6,847 bases of DNA. Origin: Nitrospira sp. (GTDB lineage: Bacteria; Nitrospirota; Nitrospiria; Nitrospirales; Nitrospiraceae). The DNA is taken from NCBI GenBank assembly GCA_005116795.1, contig SWDL01000101.1, positions 1-6,847 on the forward strand. Direction: 5' to 3'. The number at the start of each line of letters is the position of its first letter. The first letter of the stretch is position 1. Both the position numbers and the translations under genes were made by a program. Positions 1 to 5,800 of the stretch are shown piece after piece. The notes below the pieces were generated by a model. It worked only from the letters and a program-made list of their open reading frames with translations. It was not told the origin of the DNA and ran no database searches.

Positions 1-14
1 TGCTCTTCCGATCT
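1..14 (+). other. Residual Illumina adapter (assembly artefact)
   Basis: The window opens with TGCTCTTCCGATCT. This is identical to the last 14 bases of the TruSeq read-2 adapter; the T before GCTCTTCCGATCT distinguishes it from the read-1 adapter, which has C there. Its position exactly at base 1 fits untrimmed adapter at a contig end. These bases should not be read as genomic, and any reading frame through them is artificial from base 1 to base 14. Confidence 0.93.
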
Positions 15-15
15 T

Positions 16-153
16 AAGAATCGGACGAGAGTGATCACTGGGGCAACGACGGCAATAGTCGGGATGGCGTTGATCGGCCTTTTTAAGCGGGCCGACGTGG
101 CGTTCCTGGCCCCACCTCGTCATTCCTCCTGGTCTCGCCGGTCAGATTTCTAG
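16..153 (+). CDS. Possible 3' tail of a truncated membrane protein gene
   Basis: The forward frame is open from the contig edge to a TAG at 151-153. After removal of the adapter it encodes about 45 residues. The first half contains a hydrophobic stretch (VITGATTAIVGMALIGLF) followed by Lys-Arg, which would fit a last transmembrane helix with a positively charged flank, then a polar Pro/Ser/Arg tail. Its stop would overlap, in convergent orientation, the stop of the leftward lipoprotein gene by a few bases. An in-frame ATG at 64 has no clear ribosome binding site. The stretch is too short to assign a family, and it may equally be non-coding sequence downstream of the lipoprotein gene. Confidence 0.22.
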   Translation, partial: KNRTRVITGATTAIVGMALIGLFKRADVAFLAPPRHSSWSRRSDF

Positions 154-1184
154 GGCGCAGGCTTCTTGGGCGTAGCGGGCCGTTTCCGCGCGGCTTTGAG
201 TTGCGTGATCTCGGCATCCCTGGCCGCCAACGCTTCCTTGGCGGCGCCCAGTTGCGTCGTGAGATCCTTGATCTCTTGGGCTTGCTGTTCCAGAAGCTGT
301 TGGAGCAACGCGAGCTGCTTGCTCAAGACCTGTGTCTGATCGATCGGTTCTGAGACCGGTGGAGCGGCAGGCTTGGCGCCGCTTCCCTTGGGAACGGTCG
401 CCGCCGGCGCCGGTGCTTGCACCGGCACTGCTGCTGCTGCTGATAAGGTGGTTCCAGCCGGCGATTGGTTCCCGGACGGGCCCGATGTCGCCGAAGGTGT
501 CTGCTCGGCGGCCATCAAAAACCTTCCATAGTCGATCACGAGTTCCTGTCGTTCGGCGCGGAACCATCGTGCCCAGGTACTGACCGCCGACTTGGTCGCG
601 AGGTCTTCGCGTGCGAAAAACAGATCGTACTCCTGCTGCGCGATGGGAAGTTCCGGCCAATTGGGACCATAGCCTGGGCCTCCCTGGCTGAGGTCTACGG
701 GATAGCGGTGGTTGGCCAGGATGACATGGAGACGGTCTCCATGGACGAACATGGCTCCGGACGTCACTTCCTCATACTGCCCTTCAGTGGTCTGACTCAG
801 ATAGAACACCACCTTCTCGAAGGGCGAGGCTCTCGACAAATGTTCCTGAACCAAGGGGGTCAGTTTCAAGATTTCCGATTCTCGAAATGCCTTATCGCGT
901 TTGGACGTTCCCTTGGCGGCGGATTGAAGGAGTCCGCGATGCTCCTGCACTTCGACGCCTCTGAGAATGGCGGCGGTCGCTTCGAGCGAGAGGCGGAGCG
1001 GGTGCATGTGGTGGGTCGACGGGTCGGATCGGTTCACGGTCGGATCCGTCACCAGGCGGACGACCTGCTGGTGGTCGGTCACGACTCCGGCGCCGGTCCG
1101 TTCACCGACACATCCGCTCGCCGCCATGGCAACGGCGAGCCAGAGGATCAGTCGTTTTTCCACGGTCATGTTCAGGCCCGGCAT
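150..1184 (-). CDS. Predicted lipoprotein with Pro/Ala linker and C-terminal coiled coil
   Basis: This 344-residue protein is probably exported and lipid-anchored: a basic N-terminus (Glu-Lys-Arg), a hydrophobic core (LILWLAVAMAA) and a lipobox-like Ala-Ser-Gly-Cys with Cys25. Residues about 60-225 form a globular part with hydrophobic and aromatic patches (for example EKVVFYLSQ and DRLHVILANHRYP) that I cannot place in a named family. Residues about 228-282 are a low-complexity Pro/Ala/Ser linker. Residues about 284-333 are heptad-like and rich in Leu, Gln, Glu and Ala, so a coiled coil is likely, followed by a Lys/Pro tail. The start at 1184 is preferred because GAGAGGGG lies 6 bases upstream; the in-frame ATG at 1169 (residue 6) is the alternative and would keep the whole signal peptide. 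It lies 34 bases downstream of the beta-helix gene on the same strand, so the two are probably cotranscribed. An anchor-spacer-coiled-coil layout suggests a structural or partner-binding envelope role, which is inference only. Confidence 0.85.
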   Translation of the reverse strand: MPGLNMTVEKRLILWLAVAMAASGCVGERTGAGVVTDHQQVVRLVTDPTVNRSDPSTHHMHPLRLSLEATAAILRGVEVQEHRGLLQSAAKGTSKRDKAFRESEILKLTPLVQEHLSRASPFEKVVFYLSQTTEGQYEEVTSGAMFVHGDRLHVILANHRYPVDLSQGGPGYGPNWPELPIAQQEYDLFFAREDLATKSAVSTWARWFRAERQELVIDYGRFLMAAEQTPSATSGPSGNQSPAGTTLSAAAAVPVQAPAPAATVPKGSGAKPAAPPVSEPIDQTQVLSKQLALLQQLLEQQAQEIKDLTTQLGAAKEALAARDAEITQLKAARKRPATPKKPAP

Positions 1185-1218
1185 GGCGCGCCCCTCTCTC
1201 CCAATGGATGGCCGCCGA

Positions 1219-2700
1219 TCAACGCCCGGCAGACGGACCCGGCGGTGTCGCCGGCTGGTCGAGCACCGGACTGATCAGGACCTCTCCTTTGGTCCCGTCG
1301 CGAGTTCGGTCGTAGATCCTGGCGCGGATGGCGCCCTCATCCTGACTGCCCCACCAATTGTGGGCCGCTTCGATCGCCCTCGCAGTGTGATTGGCCAGAT
1401 CGTACCCGGTGTTGTCGGCGATGTTGTTGTGACTGAACGGTGGAAATCGGCCCGATTGCAAGGAAATGACGCCGGAAGCGCCCAATGGTTGCGAGCGGTT
1501 GCGGGCGATCGTGTTCAACGTGACGGAGGACCCGTCGACCATCCCGTCCAGGCAGAGCGCGGCGCCGTCGCCGGTCGCCCCATTCTCGACAAAGATGTTG
1601 CCGGTCAAGATGAGCGTGGAGTCCGCGGCCGCCAGGGCTCCGCAATCGACGTGTGACAGGTTGTTCGTGAAGGTCGTATGGGTGACGGTGAGGCGAGACG
1701 CCGTGACGTAAATGCCCGCGCCCCTCGTCAAGTGCCTCAGCTCCTCGGTCGACGCGCCTCTCAAGGCGTTTTCCATCGTCAGGTTGCCCTCGAAGGCCGA
1801 GTTCCGGATCACCACGTTCGAGCGGGCCGCGTAGAGCGCTCCGCCGCGGACCGGGCTTCGGTTCGCGGAGAAGACGCTTTGCTCGATGGTCACGGTCGAA
1901 TCGGTCGCGAAGAGCCCGCCTCCGTTGCCGGAGGTCTCATTCTGATCGAGGGCGCTGTTTCGTATCGTGAGGACGGAGTCGGAGGCTTGAATGCCCCCGC
2001 CGTTCCCCGCGGTCGGACTCTTGCTGATCACGCTGTCTTCGATCGTGACGTCGGACGAGAAGGAAAGGACGCCGCTTCCGAAGGCTTGAGAGTTCGAATT
2101 TTCCACGAGCGAGCTGTGGGTGATCCGCACCCGGCCGTTTTCGATCTTGACCGCGCTGGCCGCATTCTTCTGGATGACCACGTGGTCCAAAGAGGGTCCC
2201 GCGCCGAGAATCTCCACCGCTCCGAGTCTCCCACTGCTGCCTCCGAACTGAACGACGGCAAAGCGCAGCGCCGAACCGTCTCGATACCGGCCTTGATCGT
2301 CATAGCGGGCGGGACTGCTCCCTTGCGCAAAGCTGATCCCGCCCCAGTCGCCGGGGTAGGGTGGGTCGGCCTTCGAGGTGAAGATGATGGGCTCCGTTTC
2401 CGTGCCCTGCCCCATGAGGGTCCCCTCGACGATCACGCTCTGCCTTCGCCTGACCCGCACTTCGACGCCGGGTTCGATCGTGAGGGTGACATGCTTGGGC
2501 ACGATGATCGAGCAGGTCACGAGGTAGGGATGTGAGGCCACGGTCCATGTGGCGTTCCCTTCGATGGGACCGCAGACGGTCGTCTCCCCGGCGGCCTCCG
2601 TGCTCTCTAGAGCCAGTACCAGTCCGGCCGCCGCGAGGAACGACCGGCTGGCCGGCCGGTTCTTGCGAGCGTCACCGAGGCTGTGCTCTCTTCGCATCAT
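1219..2700 (-). CDS. Secreted right-handed parallel beta-helix repeat protein
   Basis: The 493-residue product has a long polar N-terminus, a hydrophobic segment at about 21-31 (FLAAAGLVLAL) and an Ala-Ala-Gly cleavage-like site near 36-38, so export is likely. Residues about 70-125 carry the typical opening of beta-helix surface proteins: LTIEPGVEV, a VEGTL turn, PIIFTS and GDWGGISF. Residues about 185-430 are successive rungs of roughly 22-30 residues with VTIEDSVIS-type strands, Gly-Gly-Gly-Ile/Leu or Gly-Gly-Ala-Leu turns (about 234, 260, 286) and Phe-x-x-Asn (about 277, 303, 344), resembling the GGA(I/L/V) and FxxN repeats of chlamydial Pmp proteins. An Asn-Trp-Trp-Gly motif at about 448-451, common near the end of such helices, precedes a short capping tail. 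A non-repetitive insert sits at about 310-327. Four Cys (43, 63, 353, 383) could form two disulfides. There is no autotransporter barrel and no catalytic motif I can identify. AGGCGG lies 10 bases before the ATG. It leads a probable two-gene operon with the downstream lipoprotein. Confidence 0.93.
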   Translation of the reverse strand: MMRREHSLGDARKNRPASRSFLAAAGLVLALESTEAAGETTVCGPIEGNATWTVASHPYLVTCSIIVPKHVTLTIEPGVEVRVRRRQSVIVEGTLMGQGTETEPIIFTSKADPPYPGDWGGISFAQGSSPARYDDQGRYRDGSALRFAVVQFGGSSGRLGAVEILGAGPSLDHVVIQKNAASAVKIENGRVRITHSSLVENSNSQAFGSGVLSFSSDVTIEDSVISKSPTAGNGGGIQASDSVLTIRNSALDQNETSGNGGGLFATDSTVTIEQSVFSANRSPVRGGALYAARSNVVIRNSAFEGNLTMENALRGASTEELRHLTRGAGIYVTASRLTVTHTTFTNNLSHVDCGALAAADSTLILTGNIFVENGATGDGAALCLDGMVDGSSVTLNTIARNRSQPLGASGVISLQSGRFPPFSHNNIADNTGYDLANHTARAIEAAHNWWGSQDEGAIRARIYDRTRDGTKGEVLISPVLDQPATPPGPSAGR

Positions 2701-2765
2701 GGTTCGGCGACCGCCTGGTTCAGGTCCACTCCCTGTCTGTCGATCTCCCCGCTCCTACCCTGCTG

Positions 2766-2793
2766 ACTTAACAAGATCGCATGTCCCAGTCAA
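2766..2793 (-). promoter_or_regulatory. Weak sigma-70-like promoter candidate for the beta-helix operon
   Basis: On the minus strand TTGACT (2793-2788, five of six matches to the -35 consensus) is followed after 16 bases by TTAAGT (2771-2766, three of six to the -10 consensus). The predicted transcript would have a leader of about 60 bases before the ATG at 2700. The -10 is poor. A better single -10 match (GATAAT, 2854-2849, minus strand) lies further upstream but has no -35 at a usable distance. Confidence 0.25.
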
Positions 2794-2869
2794 CAGAAGA
2801 TTATTTCAGGCTGCGTCACTACTCAGGTGTTCAGGCGGAAGGCTATACATTATCCCGCCGGACACGAAC

Positions 2870-2883
2870 CTGTCTGCAGACAG
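2870..2883. repeat. Perfect 14-bp palindrome, possible operator
   Basis: CTGTCTGCAGACAG is a perfect inverted repeat. A second offset pair, ACCTG at 2868-2872 and CAGGT at 2885-2889, brackets it, so the locus has nested dyad symmetry. The half-site CTGTCTG also occurs once at 2733-2739 in the leader of the leftward gene. A dimeric regulator could bind here; none can be named from the sequence. Confidence 0.45.
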
Positions 2884-2929
2884 TCAGGTCACGCCATTCA
2901 AAACCTTCAGCCCGAGTCGTGACCAAATT

Positions 2930-2945
2930 TGTAATCAGGATTACA
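2930..2945. promoter_or_regulatory. Dyad TGTAATC-AG-GATTACA, possible regulator binding site
   Basis: Seven-base arms (TGTAATC and GATTACA) are perfect inverted repeats around a 2-base centre. The pattern contains GTA-N8-TAC, the spacing known for some CRP/FNR-superfamily sites such as that of cyanobacterial NtcA. The regulator here is unknown. The centre is about 80 bases upstream of the start site inferred for the rightward promoter (about 3020), a distance compatible with activator binding. Confidence 0.45.
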
Positions 2946-2985
2946 GACGAATAGCCCTGGCTCTTGATACACCGGCACGTTTTTC

Positions 2986-3013
2986 TTGCTGATACTCTAT
3001 GAGAACTTATGAT
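2986..3013 (+). promoter_or_regulatory. Candidate sigma-70 promoter for the porin gene
   Basis: TTGCTG (2986-2991) and TATGAT (3008-3013) are separated by 16 bases. The -10 differs from the consensus at one position; the -35 keeps the TTG. Transcription would begin near 3020, giving a leader of about 95 bases before the porin ATG. That leader would contain the mini-ORF chain, with its first ATG only about 6 bases from the predicted 5' end. Confidence 0.45.
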
Positions 3014-3025
3014 ACATACTCTCCG

Positions 3026-3116
3026 ATGACAATGACTATGGCGTCTCAATGACCATCGGTCTATGGCAATGAACAGGATGGCGATCGAAGTACATGACTT
3101 GAGGAGGAGGTTCTGA
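3026..3116 (+). promoter_or_regulatory. Chain of three overlapping mini-ORFs in the porin leader
   Basis: Three tiny frames follow one another: 3026-3052 (MTMTMASQ), 3049-3072 (MTIGLWQ) and 3069-3116 (MNRMAIEVHDLRRRF). The first two pairs overlap as ATGA, and the third ends in TGATG with the porin ATG at 3116. The third frame reads through the porin Shine-Dalgarno as three AGG (Arg) codons. The overlaps arise from the repeated CAATGA at 3030, 3047 and 3067, alongside a repeated CTATGGC (3036 and 3061). No convincing ribosome binding site precedes the first or second frame. The layout would suit translational coupling or a leader peptide, but chance is a real alternative. Confidence 0.3.
3101..3110 (+). 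promoter_or_regulatory. Strong Shine-Dalgarno of the porin gene
   Basis: GAGGAGGAGG ends 5 bases before the ATG at 3116. Three overlapping copies of the anti-SD complement make this one of the strongest ribosome binding sites in the window, and it fixes the start of the porin. Confidence 0.85.
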
Positions 3117-4681
3117 TGATCCGGTATAGCAACGCGTCGGCGCCATGCTCCATCTTTCTGGTCCTCTTTCTGATTCTGGGGGGGATCATGGCCCTTTCTC
3201 CGATCGAATCATGGGCTCAGTTCAGCCAGCCCGGGCCGGCGCCGGCGACACAGACAGAGGTGCAAGATCTGAAGAAAGAGGTCCAGGAACTCAAGGAGCG
3301 AATCGGAAAGTTGAAACCGGGTTCGGAGGCGAAGGCGGCCGAGCCCAGAGCCTTTGAACAACCGGTCGGGCCCATCGGGATCTCACCGGCCTCCTCTGAT
3401 TGGCTTCAAAAAGTGAGAATCTACGGAGATATGGGTGTCCGGGCGGAGATCATGCACAACGTGGCGCATTTGACGGGCGAGGATATGTATCGGACTCGCT
3501 ATCGTCTGCGTATTTTCGGCTATGTCCAACCGAATCCTTACTGGGAGGCCGGCTTCCGCATCGCGAATGGAGATCCACGTTACCCGAGCACGGGATGGGA
3601 GAGCTTCGGTCAGGGTCAGAGCCCGGGGGAGGTCAGCGGTCCCGAAGCCGGGAGCGGCCGTTCCGGGTTCGTCACCTTCGACCGGATGTTCATCAACTGG
3701 ACGCCGAATCGCTATGTGAAAATTCAAACCGGCAAGCAGGAACTGCCGTTCTGGAAGCCCTGGATGGTCTGGGGCTCCTCGGTCTGGCACGACGACGACG
3801 TGCAGCCGGCCGGGTTTGCTGAAAAATTCAACCTGCCGAGTTTCGGACCCTTTAAAAACATGCGACTCACATTGGGGCAGTTTTCTCTCGGCCAGGCGCA
3901 ATCCTCACGGACAGGTTTCTCTGGATTCCAAGTGAATGGTCTCGGCTCCAGCTTGTGGGGTCAGCAGATCAGCGGGATGGTCTCCCCCCGGCAGGATTTG
4001 GACGTGGCCTTTGGGGTCGGCTTTTTTGTCTTCGATAATCTCCACGGCTTTGCCAAGGGAATCCCTGCCGCGATGACGGCGGGCGTCTACCGAAATCGGA
4101 ATACGAACCAGATGGTGTCGAGCGTTCCAACAAGTCCCGGCGGGACATTTGGATGTACCCCATTCGCCTCAGCTGTCAACAGTACTGCCGCTGCCCCCGC
4201 CACTGGGAACCGTCCGCTCTGTGATAGCTTCCTCTCTGACTACCGGATCTTGAACACGGGGATTGAGTTTAATTTCAAGACCAAGATCCCGGTTCGATTT
4301 GCCATCGACACGGCCTACAACTTCGGGGCGGCCAGGCGGAGGCCGGACGCGGATAAGCTGGCCTTCGCCGGCTTGACGCATGTGTCCGTGGGCTCGTTCC
4401 GGGAGCCGGGGGAGATGCAGTTCGGGGCCGGCTACTATTGGGGGCAGGCCGATGCGACCTGGGGCGTCTATGCGGACGACGACTATCTGAACACGAACGT
4501 GAACACCATCATGTTCAACTGGAAGTGGAAGATGTTCAGGGAGGTGACCCTGGTGTGGGACAATTATATCCGCCGCTGGAACGATTCCCAGCTTGCGGTT
4601 GAACAAGGCATCGTCCCCGGAGACGGATCGGGGAACGCGACCTTTACCAGCAGCCGCTTGACCTGGGTGGTGACCTTCTGA
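3116..4681 (+). CDS. Outer-membrane porin, Porin_5-like, with N-terminal coiled coil
   Basis: The 521-residue product is predicted to be an outer-membrane beta-barrel channel. A signal peptide spans residues 1-34 (core IFLVLFLILGG, cleavage-like Ser-Trp-Ala before Gln35). Residues about 46-67 form a short coiled coil (VQDLKKEVQELKERIGKL). The barrel begins at about 98 with strands such as KVRIYGDMGVRAEI and RTRYRLRIFGYVQP, followed by WEAGFRIANGD, FDRMFINWTPNRYVKIQTGK and PFW, the signature order of putative porins of the Porin_5 type. A long Gly/Ser/Ala loop at about 331-370 holds the only two Cys of the mature chain (347, 369), which could close an external loop by a disulfide. The chain ends in TWVVTF; the terminal Phe is the usual signal for BAM-dependent insertion. 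Substrate specificity cannot be read. It probably has its own promoter and diverges from the beta-helix operon. Confidence 0.93.
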   Translation: MIRYSNASAPCSIFLVLFLILGGIMALSPIESWAQFSQPGPAPATQTEVQDLKKEVQELKERIGKLKPGSEAKAAEPRAFEQPVGPIGISPASSDWLQKVRIYGDMGVRAEIMHNVAHLTGEDMYRTRYRLRIFGYVQPNPYWEAGFRIANGDPRYPSTGWESFGQGQSPGEVSGPEAGSGRSGFVTFDRMFINWTPNRYVKIQTGKQELPFWKPWMVWGSSVWHDDDVQPAGFAEKFNLPSFGPFKNMRLTLGQFSLGQAQSSRTGFSGFQVNGLGSSLWGQQISGMVSPRQDLDVAFGVGFFVFDNLHGFAKGIPAAMTAGVYRNRNTNQMVSSVPTSPGGTFGCTPFASAVNSTAAAPATGNRPLCDSFLSDYRILNTGIEFNFKTKIPVRFAIDTAYNFGAARRRPDADKLAFAGLTHVSVGSFREPGEMQFGAGYYWGQADATWGVYADDDYLNTNVNTIMFNWKWKMFREVTLVWDNYIRRWNDSQLAVEQGIVPGDGSGNATFTSSRLTWVVTF

Positions 4682-4686
4682 TTCGG

Positions 4687-4702
4687 CTCCCCGGCGGGGG
4701 AG
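4687..4702 (+). terminator. GC hairpin after the porin gene, weak terminator candidate
   Basis: CTCCCC and GGGGAG pair as a 6-bp stem with a 4-base loop (GGCG), beginning 5 bases after the porin stop codon. No T-run follows, so it does not look like a full intrinsic terminator; it may protect the mRNA 3' end or attenuate readthrough. Confidence 0.35.
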
Positions 4703-4721
4703 GCAATGAAGGCCCTCGGTC

Positions 4722-4730
4722 TGTTACAAT
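4722..4730 (+). promoter_or_regulatory. Extended -10 promoter candidate upstream of the small lipoprotein
   Basis: TG-T-TACAAT fits an extended -10 element (TGnTATAAT with one mismatch). No good -35 is found at 15-18 bases upstream, which extended -10 promoters tolerate. The inferred start near 4737 gives a leader of about 50 bases to the ATG at 4789, and would drive the three lipoprotein genes separately from the porin. Confidence 0.4.
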
Positions 4731-4788
4731 AAGGCGCGAATTCAGAGGGACATTGAGAGGAGAACGGCATCCACAGAGGAGTGACAGC

Positions 4789-5136
4789 ATGGGCAAGAAG
4801 ACATTCGTGACGGGTATGGGTTTGGTTTTGGTTTTTGCCGTGACGGTCGGCTGTGAATCTCTCGGCAATCCGTCGTTTAGCAAAATGTTCGGGCCGGTCT
4901 ATTACATGGACTCATGGGTCGGGAAGCATCGCGATGAGTTGGTGAGCAGCAAGGACTGGGGCGCTCCGTCGGAAGAAAAACCATCAGCAAACGGCGTGCA
5001 GGGTGGGCGCACGCTGGTCTACAACCGTGGGTATCGGATGCCGGGCCAGCATTTCAAGTATGACCAGGAGTGTTCGATGATGTTTCACGCGGATGCGCAA
5101 GGAGTCATCAGGGCCTGGTCGTACCAAGGCTGCTGA
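4789..5136 (+). CDS. Small lipoprotein, BamE/SmpA-like pattern
   Basis: The 115-residue product starts with Met-Gly-Lys-Lys, a hydrophobic core (GLVLVFAVTV) and a lipobox-like Thr-Val-Gly-Cys with Cys22, so lipidation is likely; residue 23 is Glu. The mature part, GKHRDELVSSKDWGAP, then Arg-Thr-Leu-Val-Tyr, then ECSMMFHADAQGVIRAWSYQGC, follows the plan seen in many small envelope lipoproteins of the SmpA/OmlA (BamE) style: a turn with Trp-Gly-x-Pro, a central tyrosine strand, a Cys-x-x-x-Phe strand, a Gly-Val-Ile turn and a terminal Gly-Cys. Cys95 and Cys115 could form a disulfide. The family link is by pattern only. AGAGGAG at 4775-4781 lies 7 bases before this ATG, which is preferred over an upstream in-frame TTG at 4753. 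A role beside the porin or the Slp proteins in the envelope is inference. Confidence 0.85.
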   Translation: MGKKTFVTGMGLVLVFAVTVGCESLGNPSFSKMFGPVYYMDSWVGKHRDELVSSKDWGAPSEEKPSANGVQGGRTLVYNRGYRMPGQHFKYDQECSMMFHADAQGVIRAWSYQGC

Positions 5137-5167
5137 GACAAGCCTTGTGTGATGTTGAGAAGGGGGT

Positions 5168-5181
5168 CGGCTGCTCAGCCG
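5168..5181. repeat. Perfect dyad CGGCTG-CT-CAGCCG between lipoprotein genes
   Basis: Six-base GC-rich arms surround a 2-base centre in the 75-base gap between the small lipoprotein and the first Slp gene. With such a short loop the RNA would open one or two pairs to fold. It has no T-run and lies about 20 bases before the AAAGGAGG ribosome binding site, so an operon-internal stability element is more likely than a terminator. Confidence 0.35.
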
Positions 5182-5211
5182 GTTCATCGTTTCCTCGGAA
5201 AGGAGGGAGTT

Positions 5212-5760
5212 ATGTGTATGAAATGGACACAGGTCGGCATGGCAGTGGGACTCGCCCTGATGCTCGGCGCCTGCGTCTCCCCTCCGCAGTACCCGGAAAC
5301 TCCGGGATCGGACGTGGACCCCAATTTCGACTTCAAGAACTTGAGGGACTCTCTGGATCAGTACAAGGGGAGCGTTTTTCAAGTGGCCGGTGAAATGGTT
5401 CGGGTGGAGTCCGGAAGCGAAGGCGTCCGCGTCATGGCGAACCGAAGGTGGATTCAGCACCAACAGAGTTATCCGTACAATATTCCGGTGGAGTCGGGTG
5501 AGCCGCCGCAGGATCGCTTTCTGGTCTCTTATCCGGGGAAACTTGACGCTCAGGGGCTGAAGCTGGGGAACAAGTTCGTCGCGGTGGTGGAGCTGGCGGG
5601 CGCCTCGGGAGACCTCTTGTCGTTTCGCGTCCGCTGCATGCACGTGTGGAAGACCGGTCAGAGCAGGATCTCGGAGTTGCCGGACCGGTTCGTGCAACTG
5701 TATCAGGCCTTGGAAGAAGACACCTATTGCGCAACTGGGGCTCAGGCTGCCGCACGGTAA
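5212..5760 (+). CDS. Slp-family outer-membrane lipoprotein, first copy
   Basis: The 182-residue product has a short signal peptide and a clear lipobox Leu-Gly-Ala-Cys (Cys21). The next residue is Val, not Asp, so sorting to the outer membrane is expected. Residues about 42-125 follow the Slp (starvation lipoprotein) plan: LRDSLDQYKGSVFQVAGEMV, Arg-Val-Glu, a Pro-rich turn, DRFLVSYPGKLDAQGLKLGN, KFVAVVEL. In E. coli Slp is an outer-membrane lipoprotein induced in stationary phase; its biochemical function is unclear. Unlike the enterobacterial protein as I recall it, the C-terminal part has RCMHVWKTG (141-149) and ends near Thr-Tyr-Cys (173), giving two extra Cys besides the lipid Cys. The start at 5212 has AGGAGG 5 bases upstream; ATG 5218, two codons later, is nearly as good. 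A GTG at 5149 in the same frame is rejected because it would bury the signal peptide. It is followed after 40 bases by a paralog. Confidence 0.92.
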   Translation: MCMKWTQVGMAVGLALMLGACVSPPQYPETPGSDVDPNFDFKNLRDSLDQYKGSVFQVAGEMVRVESGSEGVRVMANRRWIQHQQSYPYNIPVESGEPPQDRFLVSYPGKLDAQGLKLGNKFVAVVELAGASGDLLSFRVRCMHVWKTGQSRISELPDRFVQLYQALEEDTYCATGAQAAAR

Positions 5761-5800
5761 GGTCTTGACAAGGGATGTCGGGCTCGACCGGAGGACTGCG

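Larger units (their letters stand above)
2701..3115. other. Divergent intergenic region, 415 bases
   Basis: This gap separates the leftward beta-helix gene from the rightward porin gene. It is clearly richer in A and T than the flanking genes, especially from 2780 to 3060. It holds the leftward promoter candidate at 2766-2793, two strong palindromes (2870-2883 and 2930-2945), the rightward promoter candidate at 2986-3013, and an overlapping chain of tiny ORFs (3026-3116) that runs into the porin ribosome binding site. No gene of normal size is supported here: a longer minus-strand open frame (3049-2843) has a TTG start, no ribosome binding site and a His/Arg/Cys-rich translation that does not look like a protein. 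Confidence 0.8.

Noticed and set aside
465..1274. Long forward open frame opposite the coiled-coil lipoprotein gene
   Set aside because: It is antisense to a gene with signal peptide, lipobox and ribosome binding site; its own translation is Arg/Gly/His-rich and has no recognisable domain.
1678..2535. Long forward open frame opposite the beta-helix gene
   Set aside because: The reverse strand encodes clear beta-helix repeats; the forward translation is charged, Arg/Asp-rich and resembles the usual antisense shadow of a GC-rich gene.
2870..2887. LexA (SOS) box
   Set aside because: The palindrome gives CTG-N8-CAG or CTG-N12-CAG, never the CTG-N10-CAG of the Escherichia type, and no SOS gene is adjacent. 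LexA sites of other phyla differ, so this is not a complete exclusion.
2972..2990. Sigma-54-like element (GGCACG followed by TTGC)
   Set aside because: Six bases lie between GGCACG and TTGC, whereas the sigma-54 consensus needs four; the -24/-12 phasing is off by two.
2843..3049. Small reverse open frame in the intergenic region
   Set aside because: It starts at TTG without a ribosome binding site, has an unlikely composition (His, Arg, Cys) and overlaps the palindromes and promoter candidate.
4753..4788. Upstream TTG start for the small lipoprotein
   Set aside because: It would add a charged 12-residue extension before the signal peptide, while the ATG at 4789 has a well-spaced AGAGGAG.
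5634..5660. Heme c attachment site in the Slp proteins
   Set aside because: The motif is Cys-x-His, not Cys-x-x-Cys-His, so covalent heme c attachment of the usual type is not indicated.
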